Made by a program: the position numbers and the translations under genes. From positions 17,638 through 81,637 of the forward strand of contig UQCQ01000006.1 in the NCBI GenBank assembly GCA_900539595.1: a DNA stretch of 64,000 nt. Reading direction: 5' to 3'. Each line of letters starts with the position of its first letter. The stretch's first letter is position 1. This DNA comes from an uncultured Mollicutes bacterium (lineage in GTDB: Bacteria; Bacillota_I; Bacilli_A; RFN20; CAG-826). The notes under the pieces are model-generated. The model was not told the DNA's origin. It searched no databases and saw only the letters and a list, made by a program, of their open reading frames with translations. This document shows, piece after piece, positions 14,867 through 24,188 of this stretch.

Positions 14867-17818
14867 CTATAAAGAACAACTCGTGAAGGAATGAGCTTCC
14901 ACCTGGATGGTTTTGGTTTGCCCATTCACGTGACAAGTTAATGTTTCCTTGGAAGAAGAGGGGTTCCAAACCATGGCACGACGCACCCCGTTATTGTTAT
15001 AAACGGTCGCACTGCAATAGGTGCTGGGGTCAAAGTAGGCATCAACGTCTTTGTTCCCATATGTGTTGAGGCCATGCACCATCCAATAGGAACCGATTAA
15101 TTCGTTTTTATAATCGTCGTTTTGAATTTTCACGCTATCAAATTGGTTCATCGCGGCAGAAGGATTGACCAAGGCTTCGACTGCCCACATGTTGGAGAAC
15201 CAGGTTCTGGGGGCACCTCCGCATTTTCTTTCCATTTCAGAATAGATTTTTTGGAATACGGCCTTTTCCTTTTCCCCGATGACGTAATGGCTTAGATATT
15301 CTCCGGTTGGGAGCCAATGGATACCGTAAATGAATTCGGGATTCGAACCAAACCATGTGGCACAGCTGTTCTTTCCACCCCAAAGAATTCCAATGACGTG
15401 GGTGTAATTGGACAAGGAGTCGATCCAATTATCTTCGTCATAGTTAAACCAATATTGCTTGATCGATGTCATTTCCGTGGCAAATCCATAGGCGGCGGCA
15501 TTGGAAAGAGAGGTGTCTCCTAGGGCTTTTGCCAATAAATATCCTGCCGTCCAACTATTGAGGGCCTCTCCACAACTTTCCTGATCGTTCCCGTCTCCAA
15601 AATCGCCGATTCCATCCGCCCAACTATGCCCTGCATAGGAATCAAATCCACGCAAAACAGGCATCTTTTCGTTCGAGCCGTCATTCATGTAATCCTGAAG
15701 AACGAGTTTGGCCATGGATCCGTATTGGCTCAAGAACACCGAGTCGTACATGGCAAGAACTGCAGAAGCAAAAACAAGGTACCCGGAAGTGAAGTGGTGA
15801 TCGGAAATACGGGTGTTATTGGAGAAATTATTCGTGGAATAAAGCAACGAGCCAAATTTCTCGTCAAAGAAGAAATAACGAACGTCGTCCTTCCCCGAAT
15901 AGGTGAACCAGTCTACTAACAAGGTTTTAAGACGACCTTTTAGCGAATCGCGAAGGGCTGCTTCCCCAATTTGGTCCGCGGCAATAAGGGCTTGGGACAA
16001 AGGATAAAGAGCCTTGGCATTCCAGTAAGGCCCCGGGGCATTGGCAAAATCCTTGGAGGAATCCTTCCAATCAAGGGAGACGTTGCTAGAAAGCTTGGTA
16101 TCGTCCAAAAGGGTGTTCATCCACCCTTTCAAGGCGTTTTTATCGACACCGTTAGGGAGAACAAAACTAGGGAGAACGCCATAGAAATCGTTTTTCGTCT
16201 CAAACGTATGGGCGGGAAGCATTTTGCTAGCACCACGGAATGTCTTTTTCGTGTATTTTGAAGGAACGGCTTCACTTTTCTTCCATTGATGGGGGAAGAG
16301 GGAGAATAGACCCGCTTCATTGGATTCGGTGAAATTTTGTCGGTTGGATCGGAATTTCGTTGTTACGGTCTTCCCCGCGATTTGATATTCGGAATGAAGG
16401 GACAAGGGGACGGAATAACCGTGTTGGTGATAGAAAGGAGCCTCCTCCACGTTGTTTATGGAAGCGACGGAAACCAAATTTCCTTCTCCTAGCGTCAAAT
16501 CCACTTGAGCCATGAATGCGGCATTGAGCTGTGAGCCTTGGCTAAAGGCGAAAGTGGAGTTCTTTGGAACATTAACAAGATACCAAAGGTCTTGATATTG
16601 GGCGGCTCCAACCGCGGAGCTTGGGAAGGTGGTGGCGTAGCCGTAATGAACGTTAGGATAACGAACTACTAATGCCTCCCCTTTGTAGGAGGAACCCGTT
16701 ATTTTTTCTCCGGATACGGTATAGAACTCATAGGGTGCTGTGCATCCTGCAGTGCGGAGATTTATCTGAAGGTTCGACGTTTTGCTTTCAAAGAAGGCGT
16801 AAGGGGAAGCCTCACTTCCTTTAAACACCATTTCATCTTCTCCGTTTTCTACAGTGCGTAAAGAAAGTTCGACGGAGGATTCGCTATAATCGCTTACAAA
16901 CACCTTTGGTGCCCCTTTTAGTCCAACGGGAGCGAGGGTTATATCCGTGAAGGTTGGCCGGAAATTCTCCATCGTGGTTTGCTTGGCTCCCGTTGTATCA
17001 GGAGCATCAAAATATTGGGTGAATCCCGTTCCTCTGCAGGAAATTTGGAAGCCATTCCTGAAAGAAACGTCTAGGGGGTTCATGCATAAAACAGTAGATC
17101 CGCCATTATTTCCATACATCATCCCCGTGAAGAATTGATTGGAGGGCACGGCGCCTTTGTTATAGAGGCGGGCATCCAAATTAACGGGGTTAGGTGCTCT
17201 TTTGAAAAGGTTTTCATTGTCTCCATCAGCAGAAGGAACGTTGCCAGTTCGATAGCTTCCTTGCCCCAAGGTTACGATTCGATCCTCCCCTTCTCGCTCA
17301 ATGCGTTGAGGATAAACAAAAGGACTATCATCCACGATGATGGTCCGCGTCACGGATCCAGAAGACTGATTTTCGTTTACCGAATAAGTAAGGACATATT
17401 CGCCTTTCTTTCCATAGTCGACGAAACCTTTCATTTGAATACAATCCGTTAAATCCACGCCATTTTGGCTTTTAGCGGTTACGCCGTCTAAAGCGTGGAA
17501 ATAATGACCGACGGGCCAATGTGTCGTGCCGATTCCTTCAAAAAGAACATTTCCTACCGGTTCTGGGTCGGGGATATCGATATCGCTAGTGGAGGAGCTA
17601 GAAGAATTACTAGAGGAAGCACTAGAAGAAGGGCTTTCAGAAGAAGGGTGGCTACTCGAGAACTCGCTTTCGCTTGAATTGGTTTCATTTTCGGAACTCG
17701 TAGAAGAATTGTCTACAAAGCTAGAATTGCTAGAGGAACTTTGAGAGGGAGTAGACCCACACGCCGCTAATAGCAATGAAGAAGTGGTAAGAGCTAAGAG
17801 AATTTTTGATTTTTTCAT
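14867..17818 (-). CDS. GH81 endo-beta-1,3-glucanase, secreted lipoprotein
   Basis: 983 residues from ATG 17818, which has AGGAA seven bases upstream; an ATG at 17833 in frame has no such site. Signal peptide with lipobox LLLAAC, then a Ser-rich linker (to about residue 90), so the enzyme is tethered outside the membrane. A bacterial Ig/HYR-like stretch precedes the GH81 beta-sandwich and (alpha/alpha)6 barrel. Hallmarks are YGVLPSFVLPNG, the DHHFTSGYLVFASAVLAMYD segment with the general acid Asp, and NDQESCGEALNSW (744-756) with the paired catalytic Glu. GH81 enzymes cut internal beta-1,3-glucan bonds. A LacI-type palindrome sits just upstream of its start. Confidence 0.92.
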   Translation of the reverse strand: MKKSKILLALTTSSLLLAACGSTPSQSSSSNSSFVDNSSTSSENETNSSESEFSSSHPSSESPSSSASSSNSSSSSTSDIDIPDPEPVGNVLFEGIGTTHWPVGHYFHALDGVTAKSQNGVDLTDCIQMKGFVDYGKKGEYVLTYSVNENQSSGSVTRTIIVDDSPFVYPQRIEREGEDRIVTLGQGSYRTGNVPSADGDNENLFKRAPNPVNLDARLYNKGAVPSNQFFTGMMYGNNGGSTVLCMNPLDVSFRNGFQISCRGTGFTQYFDAPDTTGAKQTTMENFRPTFTDITLAPVGLKGAPKVFVSDYSESSVELSLRTVENGEDEMVFKGSEASPYAFFESKTSNLQINLRTAGCTAPYEFYTVSGEKITGSSYKGEALVVRYPNVHYGYATTFPSSAVGAAQYQDLWYLVNVPKNSTFAFSQGSQLNAAFMAQVDLTLGEGNLVSVASINNVEEAPFYHQHGYSVPLSLHSEYQIAGKTVTTKFRSNRQNFTESNEAGLFSLFPHQWKKSEAVPSKYTKKTFRGASKMLPAHTFETKNDFYGVLPSFVLPNGVDKNALKGWMNTLLDDTKLSSNVSLDWKDSSKDFANAPGPYWNAKALYPLSQALIAADQIGEAALRDSLKGRLKTLLVDWFTYSGKDDVRYFFFDEKFGSLLYSTNNFSNNTRISDHHFTSGYLVFASAVLAMYDSVFLSQYGSMAKLVLQDYMNDGSNEKMPVLRGFDSYAGHSWADGIGDFGDGNDQESCGEALNSWTAGYLLAKALGDTSLSNAAAYGFATEMTSIKQYWFNYDEDNWIDSLSNYTHVIGILWGGKNSCATWFGSNPEFIYGIHWLPTGEYLSHYVIGEKEKAVFQKIYSEMERKCGGAPRTWFSNMWAVEALVNPSAAMNQFDSVKIQNDDYKNELIGSYWMVHGLNTYGNKDVDAYFDPSTYCSATVYNNNGVRRAMVWNPSSSKETLTCHVNGQTKTIQVEAHSFTSCSL

Positions 17819-17837
17819 AAGGTAGTTCCTCATTTTA

Positions 17838-17851
17838 GGAAAACGGTTTCC
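17838..17851. promoter_or_regulatory. LacI-type operator of the GH81 gene
   Basis: GGAAAACGGTTTCC, a near-perfect palindrome, lies 20 bases before the GH81 ATG and downstream of a TATATT that could be its -10 box on the minus strand. Repressor bound here would block transcription. Confidence 0.6.
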
Positions 17852-17955
17852 CCTTCGAAAATATACCATAAAATTTAATTGTTGTAAGGGCTTTCAGAGA
17901 AAAGAACAATGAACTCTTTCCCCTCTCGTGGACGTGTTCCCCCTCAAAGATTACA

Positions 17956-18441
17956 ATGGAATGGATGAACCGATTTGACGATCTAGAAAAAATATCTGCA
18001 TTAAAAAAACAGAGGATGATTGGTTTGTTGCTTGCCATTTTATTCGCGGCTTTATTTTTCCTTGGTTTCCTTTTTTGCTTCTTTTTTCAAACCCGCGCTA
18101 CCATGATCGCGTGGGTGATTGGAACTACGGCCTTTTCCGTAGTCTGTATTACGTTTTTCCTCTATTCCTTTTTCATGCTTTATCAGCCGGTAAATGTTTA
18201 CCTCAAGCTTTTGACGAACCCCAAAAAGAAGGAAAATTTTGAAGCAGGGATTTTTCTTAAAATAGGCGAATATACAGAAACCCACCAGGGGGTTGTCTGC
18301 CGCATTCTTTGGGTGGAACAAAACGAAAAAACGTTGCAAATCCCCGTTCAAAAGGATGAGAAGATCGAATTGAAACCAGGGAGTTCCTACCGGTTTTTAT
18401 TAAAAAACGACATCGTGATTGGATGGGAGGAAGAACAATGA
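17956..18441 (+). CDS. Two-helix membrane protein with C-terminal beta domain, unknown function
   Basis: 161 residues (an in-frame ATG at 17965 is an alternative start). Two transmembrane helices (about 21-45 and 51-73) are followed by a small soluble beta-rich domain. Not recognised. A TACAAT at 17952-17957 overlaps the first ATG, so transcription might begin at the second ATG, giving a leaderless message. It is the first gene of a three-gene operon with ATGA overlaps, ahead of the LacI regulator and divergent from GH81, which suggests a role in the glucan system. Confidence 0.6.
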   Translation: MEWMNRFDDLEKISALKKQRMIGLLLAILFAALFFLGFLFCFFFQTRATMIAWVIGTTAFSVVCITFFLYSFFMLYQPVNVYLKLLTNPKKKENFEAGIFLKIGEYTETHQGVVCRILWVEQNEKTLQIPVQKDEKIELKPGSSYRFLLKNDIVIGWEEEQ

Positions 18442-19097
18442 ACCTCCGTCCTAGCAAGAAAACAATTCGCGATTTCTTTGTCCGCTTTGGATGGGGAATC
18501 CTAGGAGGAGGGCTTCTAAGCTTTCTTGTTTTAGATTTTTCGTTGCGGGCCATCGATGCGATTCAGCCTCGCGAAAAATTGGACTTCTTCATTGAGTCCT
18601 ATGTCTTGAAAGAAAATACGTTAGCGGAAGATATGGTTGCTCGCTTTGAAAACCAAGGGATTTTACAGTGCAACATCTATCACGTTTATCCCGAAGAAGC
18701 GGCGATAGGACAACGGTTCCAAGCCCAAGGATTAACCAGCGACTTTTGCATCTTAAGCGAAAGTGACGTGAAGGGTTTTCGGGATATGATGGGAGAGTTC
18801 TTCCGCCCATTAGACGAGGATTCCAAAAAAGAAATGCTCCAGGGCACAAAGAAGAACTACGACACCTATTCCGCGCTCAATCTGGAATGGGGGCTTCAAC
18901 TTTATGACTCCAATGATTCCACGTATAACCAGCAATTTGACTTCTCCCCTTTGCTTTCCTTCTCCAGCCCTAAGCCAGATAAGCAGGAGTCCTTTTATCT
19001 ATTTTTCCTTGCTCAAAGCGTCCATTTTGGAAAAGAGGATCGCCTCGGTTACGAGGCTTGCTCTTATTTTCTTCAGTTCTATGAGGCAAAAGCATGA
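18438..19097 (+). CDS. Single-pass membrane protein with extracytoplasmic domain, unknown function
   Basis: 219 residues from ATG 18438, which overlaps the previous stop and has GGAGGAA six bases upstream; the in-frame codon at 18423 lies in that ribosome site. One N-terminal helix (WGILGGGLLSFLVLDFSL) and then about 185 extracytoplasmic residues. The segment IESYVLKENTLAEDMVARFE and SDFCILSESDV vaguely recall the first lobe of solute-binding proteins, but the length is too short for a full one. Its stop overlaps the next start. Possibly an accessory subunit of a sugar importer; this is speculative. Confidence 0.55.
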   Translation: MNLRPSKKTIRDFFVRFGWGILGGGLLSFLVLDFSLRAIDAIQPREKLDFFIESYVLKENTLAEDMVARFENQGILQCNIYHVYPEEAAIGQRFQAQGLTSDFCILSESDVKGFRDMMGEFFRPLDEDSKKEMLQGTKKNYDTYSALNLEWGLQLYDSNDSTYNQQFDFSPLLSFSSPKPDKQESFYLFFLAQSVHFGKEDRLGYEACSYFLQFYEAKA

Positions 19098-19906
19098 AAG
19101 AAACGAAATTACCCACGGAAGATCGCCTCTTGCCCGATACGCGTCTAGAGTTATTGAAAGATACCTTGCGATATCGTTTTTTGGATGTTGTTCTGCTTAG
19201 CATTTTGACGGGCTTGTTTTTCCTCCCTTTGATTCTTTGGATCGTCGTGGCGACGTCGCTTGGGTTATTGGATTCATCCAACATCGCTTCCGTCTTGCTT
19301 ACTTATGGCATCGCGATTCTTGGTTTTATGATTGCGGGATTTGGTTTAGGCGGAACCTTTTACGTTTGCAAGAAAATGGCGTGGGGAGAAGGGGGCATGC
19401 TTGGCGCCGATTTTTTGGAAGGGACCGTCAAAAACATGGGTACGTCCCTGGCTCTTTTTGGTTTTTTAGGAATTTTATATTTCGCCATCAAAGCGGAATC
19501 CGCATGGATGTCTTTGGATGAAACCTTGCCTCATGCGGCGAAGATATGCTTTTCTGGTCTTTCTTATGGCCTATTTCTTCTATGCCTGTGCTCCTCGTTA
19601 TTTCATTTGACCCAATCTACCATTTACGAGGATCGATTCCTCTCCCTCTGCTGGAATAGCATCAAATTCCTCGTGGGAAAAGTTTTGACGAATATCCCCG
19701 TGTTCTTGCTTGTCCTCTTTCCTTTCTTCCTCATGGAATTCTTGCCCTACCTTCTTGCCACCATCCTTTCTTTTTTCTTCCTTTTCCTTTTTTGGTTTGG
19801 GTTTTCTGCTTTTGTATTTACCCTTTATGCCCATTCCCTTTTTGACAAGGTCATTAATCAAAATCAATTCCCTGAAATTGTGAGAAAGGGATTACGGAAA
19901 CACTGA
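19094..19906 (+). CDS. Multi-pass membrane protein resembling DUF624 (YesL)
   Basis: 270 residues with about six transmembrane helices. A helix-loop of the kind LGGTFYVCKKMAWGEGGML followed by DFLEGTVKNMGTSLALFGFL resembles YesL/DUF624 proteins, which in Bacillus lie next to Lpl-type carbohydrate importers and have no settled function. Here it closes a three-gene membrane cluster between GH81 and the LacI regulator. A second protein of the same style is at 54301, again next to an Lpl-type transporter. The family link is by overall pattern only. Confidence 0.5.
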   Translation: MKETKLPTEDRLLPDTRLELLKDTLRYRFLDVVLLSILTGLFFLPLILWIVVATSLGLLDSSNIASVLLTYGIAILGFMIAGFGLGGTFYVCKKMAWGEGGMLGADFLEGTVKNMGTSLALFGFLGILYFAIKAESAWMSLDETLPHAAKICFSGLSYGLFLLCLCSSLFHLTQSTIYEDRFLSLCWNSIKFLVGKVLTNIPVFLLVLFPFFLMEFLPYLLATILSFFFLFLFWFGFSAFVFTLYAHSLFDKVINQNQFPEIVRKGLRKH

Positions 19907-19929
19907 GACGATATTTCCTATTTTGTGCA

Positions 19930-19943
19930 GGAAACCGATTGCA
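19930..19943. promoter_or_regulatory. LacI-type operator upstream of the LacI gene
   Basis: GGAAACCGATTGCA is a degenerate copy of the locus palindrome, about 50 bases before the regulator's ATG. It suggests autoregulation. Confidence 0.45.
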
Positions 19944-19993
19944 ATGGCCATTTTTCCGTGCAATACTTTGAGAAACTTTAGGAAACATTCCAT

Positions 19994-21004
19994 ATGGCAA
20001 ACGTAACGATTTATGACGTCGCCAAAAAATGCGGCGTCTCCCCCGGAACGGTAAGCAAAGCGATCAACAACTATTCCGCCATCCCCTCCAAAACGAAAGA
20101 ACGCATTTTAAAAGCGATGAAGGAGATGAATTACATTCCTAACGTCGGGGCGAAAGCTCTTTCCAAACGAGTATCCAAAAATATTGGGGTTCTCGCTTAT
20201 TTTGGAATGGACATCTCTCCTTTTAAATCGCCCCTATTCACGGAGATCCTTGACTCCGCTCAAAGCGACTTGAATTCTCAAGGATATGATTTGCTTTTCG
20301 TCTCTCATAACGTCGATGGTCGGGACGGAAGTTTTTATGAAAACTGCGTATCCCGTAATGTGGCGGGAACTTTGCTTTTCGGCGACATGTCCAACCCCGA
20401 AATGAAAGAAGTGACGGAAAGTTCGATTCCCTGCGTGGCATTCGACTACGCGGATGATAACGTCACCGGCGTATTTTCCAACAACAAAGAAGCAATGAAA
20501 GAATTGACCCGTTACCTCATTTCCCTGGGCCATAAGCGCATCGTGTTTGTCCATGGTGAGCAGTCTCGCGCGACGGATAAACGCATTGAGGGTTTTAAAG
20601 AAGCCATGAACGAAGCGGGTATCGCTTTGCGGGATGACACCTTGGTTCCGGCGAGGTATTTGGACGTAGATTCCGTCGCGAACATCACCCGGAATTTGAT
20701 GCGTCGTATTTTGCCTCCTACCGCCATTCTTTATCCCGATGATCGTTCTGCGATTCGCGCCCTCTCTACTTTGCAGTCCCTTGGTTTAACTTGCCCCGGG
20801 GATGTTTCTATCGCTGGATTTGACGGATTGGAGATTTCTCAGATTGTTTCCCCTCATTTGACCACCGTGAAACAAGACACGGCCAAGATTGGAAAGATAT
20901 TGGCCAAAGAATTGATTGATCTCATCGAAAAGAAAAAGACGACCAATGAAATCATCGAAGCTCGCGCTTCCTTGCTCATTGGAGAATCCACCTCTTCGAT
21001 TTGA
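19994..21004 (+). CDS. LacI family transcriptional regulator of the glucan locus
   Basis: 336 residues. The N-terminal HTH is classical (VTIYDVAKKCGVSPGTVSKA, with a following hinge ending NVGAKALSK). The rest is a periplasmic-binding-protein-like effector domain (SIPCVAFDYADDN, GHKRIVFVHGE, DVSIAGFDGLEISQIVSPHLTTV). It stands in the centre of the beta-glucan genes, and six similar palindromes of the type GAAACCGNTTTC occur before GH81, the surface protein, itself, GH16 and the ABC operon, so it is the likely regulator of all of them. The effector is probably a beta-1,3-gluco-oligosaccharide (inference). Confidence 0.92.
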   Translation: MANVTIYDVAKKCGVSPGTVSKAINNYSAIPSKTKERILKAMKEMNYIPNVGAKALSKRVSKNIGVLAYFGMDISPFKSPLFTEILDSAQSDLNSQGYDLLFVSHNVDGRDGSFYENCVSRNVAGTLLFGDMSNPEMKEVTESSIPCVAFDYADDNVTGVFSNNKEAMKELTRYLISLGHKRIVFVHGEQSRATDKRIEGFKEAMNEAGIALRDDTLVPARYLDVDSVANITRNLMRRILPPTAILYPDDRSAIRALSTLQSLGLTCPGDVSIAGFDGLEISQIVSPHLTTVKQDTAKIGKILAKELIDLIEKKKTTNEIIEARASLLIGESTSSI

Positions 21005-21015
21005 AGAGATAACCG

Positions 21016-21049
21016 AAAAGACGGCCGCCAATGACAGCCGTCTTTTTTT
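21016..21049. terminator. Bidirectional terminator between LacI and GH16
   Basis: AAAAGACGGC (21016-21025) pairs perfectly with GCCGTCTTTT (21037-21046); further T residues follow. The genes on both sides are convergent and can share it. Confidence 0.85.
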
Positions 21050-21059
21050 GCTGACTCAT

Positions 21060-22535
21060 TTAAGCAAGTTTCAATGAGGCGTTGTTATAACTGACTCCGC
21101 CCTCTTCCGAGGTGATAGCAATATGAATGGTAGATGCCCCTTCTGGAACGACAAGGTCTTTCGATATTTCGTTCCAATCGGTGGAAGAAACGGGGATGAC
21201 TTCGGTTTTACCAACGGCTTTCCCGCTGGCCTTGCGATAGGAAATTTCTACATTGCCAGAACTGGCAGTATCTTTGAGTTTTGCGTCAATTTTGAACTTT
21301 GCCTTTGTTCCCGGATAAAGCAAACTCACGTCTTGGCCTAGATATTCTCCATGGTATTCTTCCGTGGAATTTGCAGCGTTTAAGGTAAAGTAGTGGTCAC
21401 TGCCGTTTGATTCTAAAACCGTGTTGCCCATCGAGGATTCTTCCCGTTTCCATCCAAAATAGGAATTGTCCGCTTTTGCGACGTCTATCGTTTCAAAATT
21501 GGCGTTGGAAAGTTTCTCGATGTGATTCGTTTCCGCGTAGGGAACGGACTCTGGGGCGATTTCGCTGGGGATTTTGTGACTATAGGAAGGATTTCCCCTG
21601 GCTTCTTCACAATATTGGCTTACGGAATCGAATTCCACGTAGGAAATCTCTTTCACAATCATGTAGTCGGTGTCGAAATAAGGATTTCCAGCCCACGAGG
21701 GAAGCCATAACCCGATCCAAAGGGGCATGGCAGTGGTCGGAACGGCATCACCGTCAATGGATTGGATGAGAATGCCGTCGATAAACCAGTCGATCCACGT
21801 CTTTCCGCTTCCTTGATAATCGGTATACCAATCGAAGGTGAATTTATGGAATTTCCCATCATTGAGGTAGCCGATTTGAGTTACATCGACATTTTGGGTT
21901 TCTTTCATAGAATGGGTTGTCCACGTGGTGCACCACTGATTGGTGTATTGCCCATCTCCCCCAAGCTCGATGTCGATTTCGTTTTGGGAGGTTTCTTCGT
22001 TTCCCGTGGCGCAATAATAGGTCCACATCGCGGTGACCCCGCCTTCTCGCGGCATTGGGCGCATGTTGATTTCAAAACGACCGGGCTTTAAGAAATTCTT
22101 GGACATGATGACGCCGCCTTCGGCTTTGATGCGTCCTTGTTTGGCACTGACCATGTCGGAATCTTGGCAATAATTTCCACGGCCTCGAATCCCTAAATAC
22201 GTTGAGGATCCATCTTGAATGTATTTCACGTTTCGCGAACGCACCCCATTATGCCAATCGGTTTGGCCCCCGGCATCCCAGTAGGCGTCGAGGATCCACC
22301 AAAGGCTATTATCTAGCTTGCCGTTATTTAGTTTTTCGTCGAAAGAGAGAGTAGAACCTTCTTCTTTGCTCACTCTTTCAAACACGGAATCGTAATAGGC
22401 GGTTCCATCAAAAGTCGTTGGTGGGACAATTTTCGTGGGCTGAGAAGAAGTGGCGTGTCCGCCTCCACAGGAAGCAAGGGCTGCAAGGGATAAGGTGAGA
22501 AGACTCACGGGGAATCGAGAGGTTTTATGATTCAT
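21060..22535 (-). CDS. GH16 glucanase with C-terminal carbohydrate-binding domain, lipoprotein
   Basis: 491 residues from ATG 22535, which has GGAGG eight bases upstream; the longer frame to 22637 starts in the promoter region. Lipobox LAALASC, then a GH16 jelly roll with the catalytic set ExDxE at 186-190 (NEIDIE), the form without the extra residue found in most laminarinases. From about 345 a CBM4/9-like beta-sandwich follows (GEYLGQDVSLLYPGTKAKF and SEEGGVSYNNASLKL). It is anchored outside the cell and should cut beta-1,3 or mixed beta-glucans. It is divergent from the ABC importer and shares its regulatory region. Confidence 0.9.
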   Translation of the reverse strand: MNHKTSRFPVSLLTLSLAALASCGGGHATSSQPTKIVPPTTFDGTAYYDSVFERVSKEEGSTLSFDEKLNNGKLDNSLWWILDAYWDAGGQTDWHNGVRSRNVKYIQDGSSTYLGIRGRGNYCQDSDMVSAKQGRIKAEGGVIMSKNFLKPGRFEINMRPMPREGGVTAMWTYYCATGNEETSQNEIDIELGGDGQYTNQWCTTWTTHSMKETQNVDVTQIGYLNDGKFHKFTFDWYTDYQGSGKTWIDWFIDGILIQSIDGDAVPTTAMPLWIGLWLPSWAGNPYFDTDYMIVKEISYVEFDSVSQYCEEARGNPSYSHKIPSEIAPESVPYAETNHIEKLSNANFETIDVAKADNSYFGWKREESSMGNTVLESNGSDHYFTLNAANSTEEYHGEYLGQDVSLLYPGTKAKFKIDAKLKDTASSGNVEISYRKASGKAVGKTEVIPVSSTDWNEISKDLVVPEGASTIHIAITSEEGGVSYNNASLKLA

Positions 22536-22549
22536 TTTTCCGTCCTCCA

Positions 22550-22622
22550 AGAAATCGGTTTCTCTTATAGAAAGATAGCATCGAGCGCGCGAAACGACAA
22601 TCTTTTTTTGAAAGCGCTTTAC
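22550..22622. promoter_or_regulatory. Operators between GH16 and the ABC importer
   Basis: AGAAATCGGTTTCT (22550-22563) lies 15 bases upstream of the GH16 ATG. TGAAAGCGCTTTAC (22609-22622) matches the CcpA cre consensus as well as the LacI palindrome. Together they could couple substrate induction to carbon catabolite control. Confidence 0.6.
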
Positions 22623-22630
22623 TTTGCGTG

Positions 22631-22692
22631 TTGACATGACAATTTTCCGATTTCTATAATTAACACTGGAATTTAAGAAACCGCTTTCTTAA
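22631..22692 (+). promoter_or_regulatory. Promoter and operator of the glucan ABC operon
   Basis: TTGACA (22631-22636), an 18-base spacer and TATAAT (22655-22660) form a near-consensus promoter. The palindrome TTAAGAAACCGCTTTCTTAA (22673-22692; two mismatches from perfect symmetry) lies across the expected start of transcription, a roadblock position for a LacI repressor. AAAAGGAG follows at 22697-22704. Confidence 0.8.
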
Positions 22693-22711
22693 ATGGAAAA
22701 GGAGTCGCGGA

Positions 22712-24169
22712 ATGAACAAAAAAACCCTTAAAAATTCTCTGCTTGTTTTATCAAGCATTGTCTTACTTGCCTCTTGCGGAGGCGGAAATGGCGGTGGAGA
22801 CACCCCCAAAGACGATGAACTTTGGATTTGTGCCTATAACGGTGGATATGGCGACGCGTGGTTAGAATCCATGACGAAAGAGTTTGAAACCAAGACCGGA
22901 ATCAAAGTCGTCTATCGCACGGATACTTCCTTGCTCGAAAAATTAGAGAATGATTTAAAGAACGGAAGCGACTTCGACCTTTATATGTCCCACGATATTC
23001 CTTGGCAACGTTATGCCGCCAGCGGATACCTCGCGACTATGGATGATCTTTACGAGACCAAAATCGATGGATATGGCGATAAGACCTTCAAGGATCGTCT
23101 TGTGGATGGCGCGGCTGAAATCTCTTCTCTATCGGTGAATGGCGAGACCCATTATTACAAATCCTGCTGGACGCAAGGAGCGGGTGGATTCGTCTACAAC
23201 GCCACGATGTTCCAAGAAAATGGATGGTCTGTTCCGACGACCTATGATGAATTGGTCACCCTTTGCCAAACGATTAATGATGCGAAATTAACCGTCAGCG
23301 GTTCCCGTGAGAAGGTCAAACCCTTCACTTGGAGCGGAAGCCAACGTCAGTATTATTGGGATTACCCCGTGTTTGAATGGTGGTACCAACTTGCCGGTGG
23401 CGAAAAATTCAATACCATCAAGCAATTTAAAGGCGCGGATGGATCCTATTCCACGGGCTATGAGATGTATAACCCGGACACCAACTACAAGGAATTCTGG
23501 CAAGCCTATGACATGTGGTTCAATTTGATTGGCAACAATTCCGAGAACAGCGTGACCAATTCGGCCAGCAAGACCTTGCCCCAAGCCCAAGCGGATTTCA
23601 TTTTGGGCAAAGCGGCCATGATTCCCTATGCCCAGTGGGCCAAATATGAATTGGAGAAAACGGCGGAAGGCGAATTAGACTTCCAATATGCCATGATGCC
23701 GACCCCCAAGGCCACCGCCTCCAGCGAATCGGTCAATTTCATGGTCGGATTCGGGGATTCCATGATCATCCCAGCTCAGTCCACCCATCAGGATCTTGCC
23801 AAAAAATTCTTGGCTTACATGGCGTCCGCGGATGGATGCAAGACCTTCGTGGATAAAGCAGAAGGCGCCTTCCTTGCCTTTGATTACAAGGACGTCGATT
23901 TGTCTTCGATTGAATCCAAAGATCTTTACACGAAATCCATTCACGAAAAATTAAGCGCGAAAAATATCAACATCGTTTCCACCAATCCCATCACCTATCT
24001 CACGACGAACAAAGTCATGCCGTGGATCGGAAACACCTACTATTACGATAAATGCGCTGCCGACTCAGATAAGTCTGCTTACACCTCCGCTGCACTTGGC
24101 AAAACCGTCTACGAAACTGCAAAATCGGGCTGGAAGAGCTGGATGAATAGCGCCGGTTTGAAAGACTAA
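22712..24169 (+). CDS. ABC sugar transporter, substrate-binding lipoprotein
   Basis: 485 residues. Signal peptide with lipobox VLLASC and a Gly-rich linker. The pattern SMTKEFETKTGIKVVYRTDTS, then DFDLYMSHDIPWQRYAASGYL, and a later GKAAMIPYAQWAKYEL is that of extracellular solute-binding proteins family 1. It is the first gene of the operon, directly after the LacI-controlled promoter, and is followed by two permeases. With GH81 and GH16 around it, the cargo is most likely beta-1,3-gluco-oligosaccharides. Confidence 0.9.
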   Translation: MNKKTLKNSLLVLSSIVLLASCGGGNGGGDTPKDDELWICAYNGGYGDAWLESMTKEFETKTGIKVVYRTDTSLLEKLENDLKNGSDFDLYMSHDIPWQRYAASGYLATMDDLYETKIDGYGDKTFKDRLVDGAAEISSLSVNGETHYYKSCWTQGAGGFVYNATMFQENGWSVPTTYDELVTLCQTINDAKLTVSGSREKVKPFTWSGSQRQYYWDYPVFEWWYQLAGGEKFNTIKQFKGADGSYSTGYEMYNPDTNYKEFWQAYDMWFNLIGNNSENSVTNSASKTLPQAQADFILGKAAMIPYAQWAKYELEKTAEGELDFQYAMMPTPKATASSESVNFMVGFGDSMIIPAQSTHQDLAKKFLAYMASADGCKTFVDKAEGAFLAFDYKDVDLSSIESKDLYTKSIHEKLSAKNINIVSTNPITYLTTNKVMPWIGNTYYYDKCAADSDKSAYTSAALGKTVYETAKSGWKSWMNSAGLKD

Positions 24170-24188
24170 TTTGGTTTAGGACAAACTC

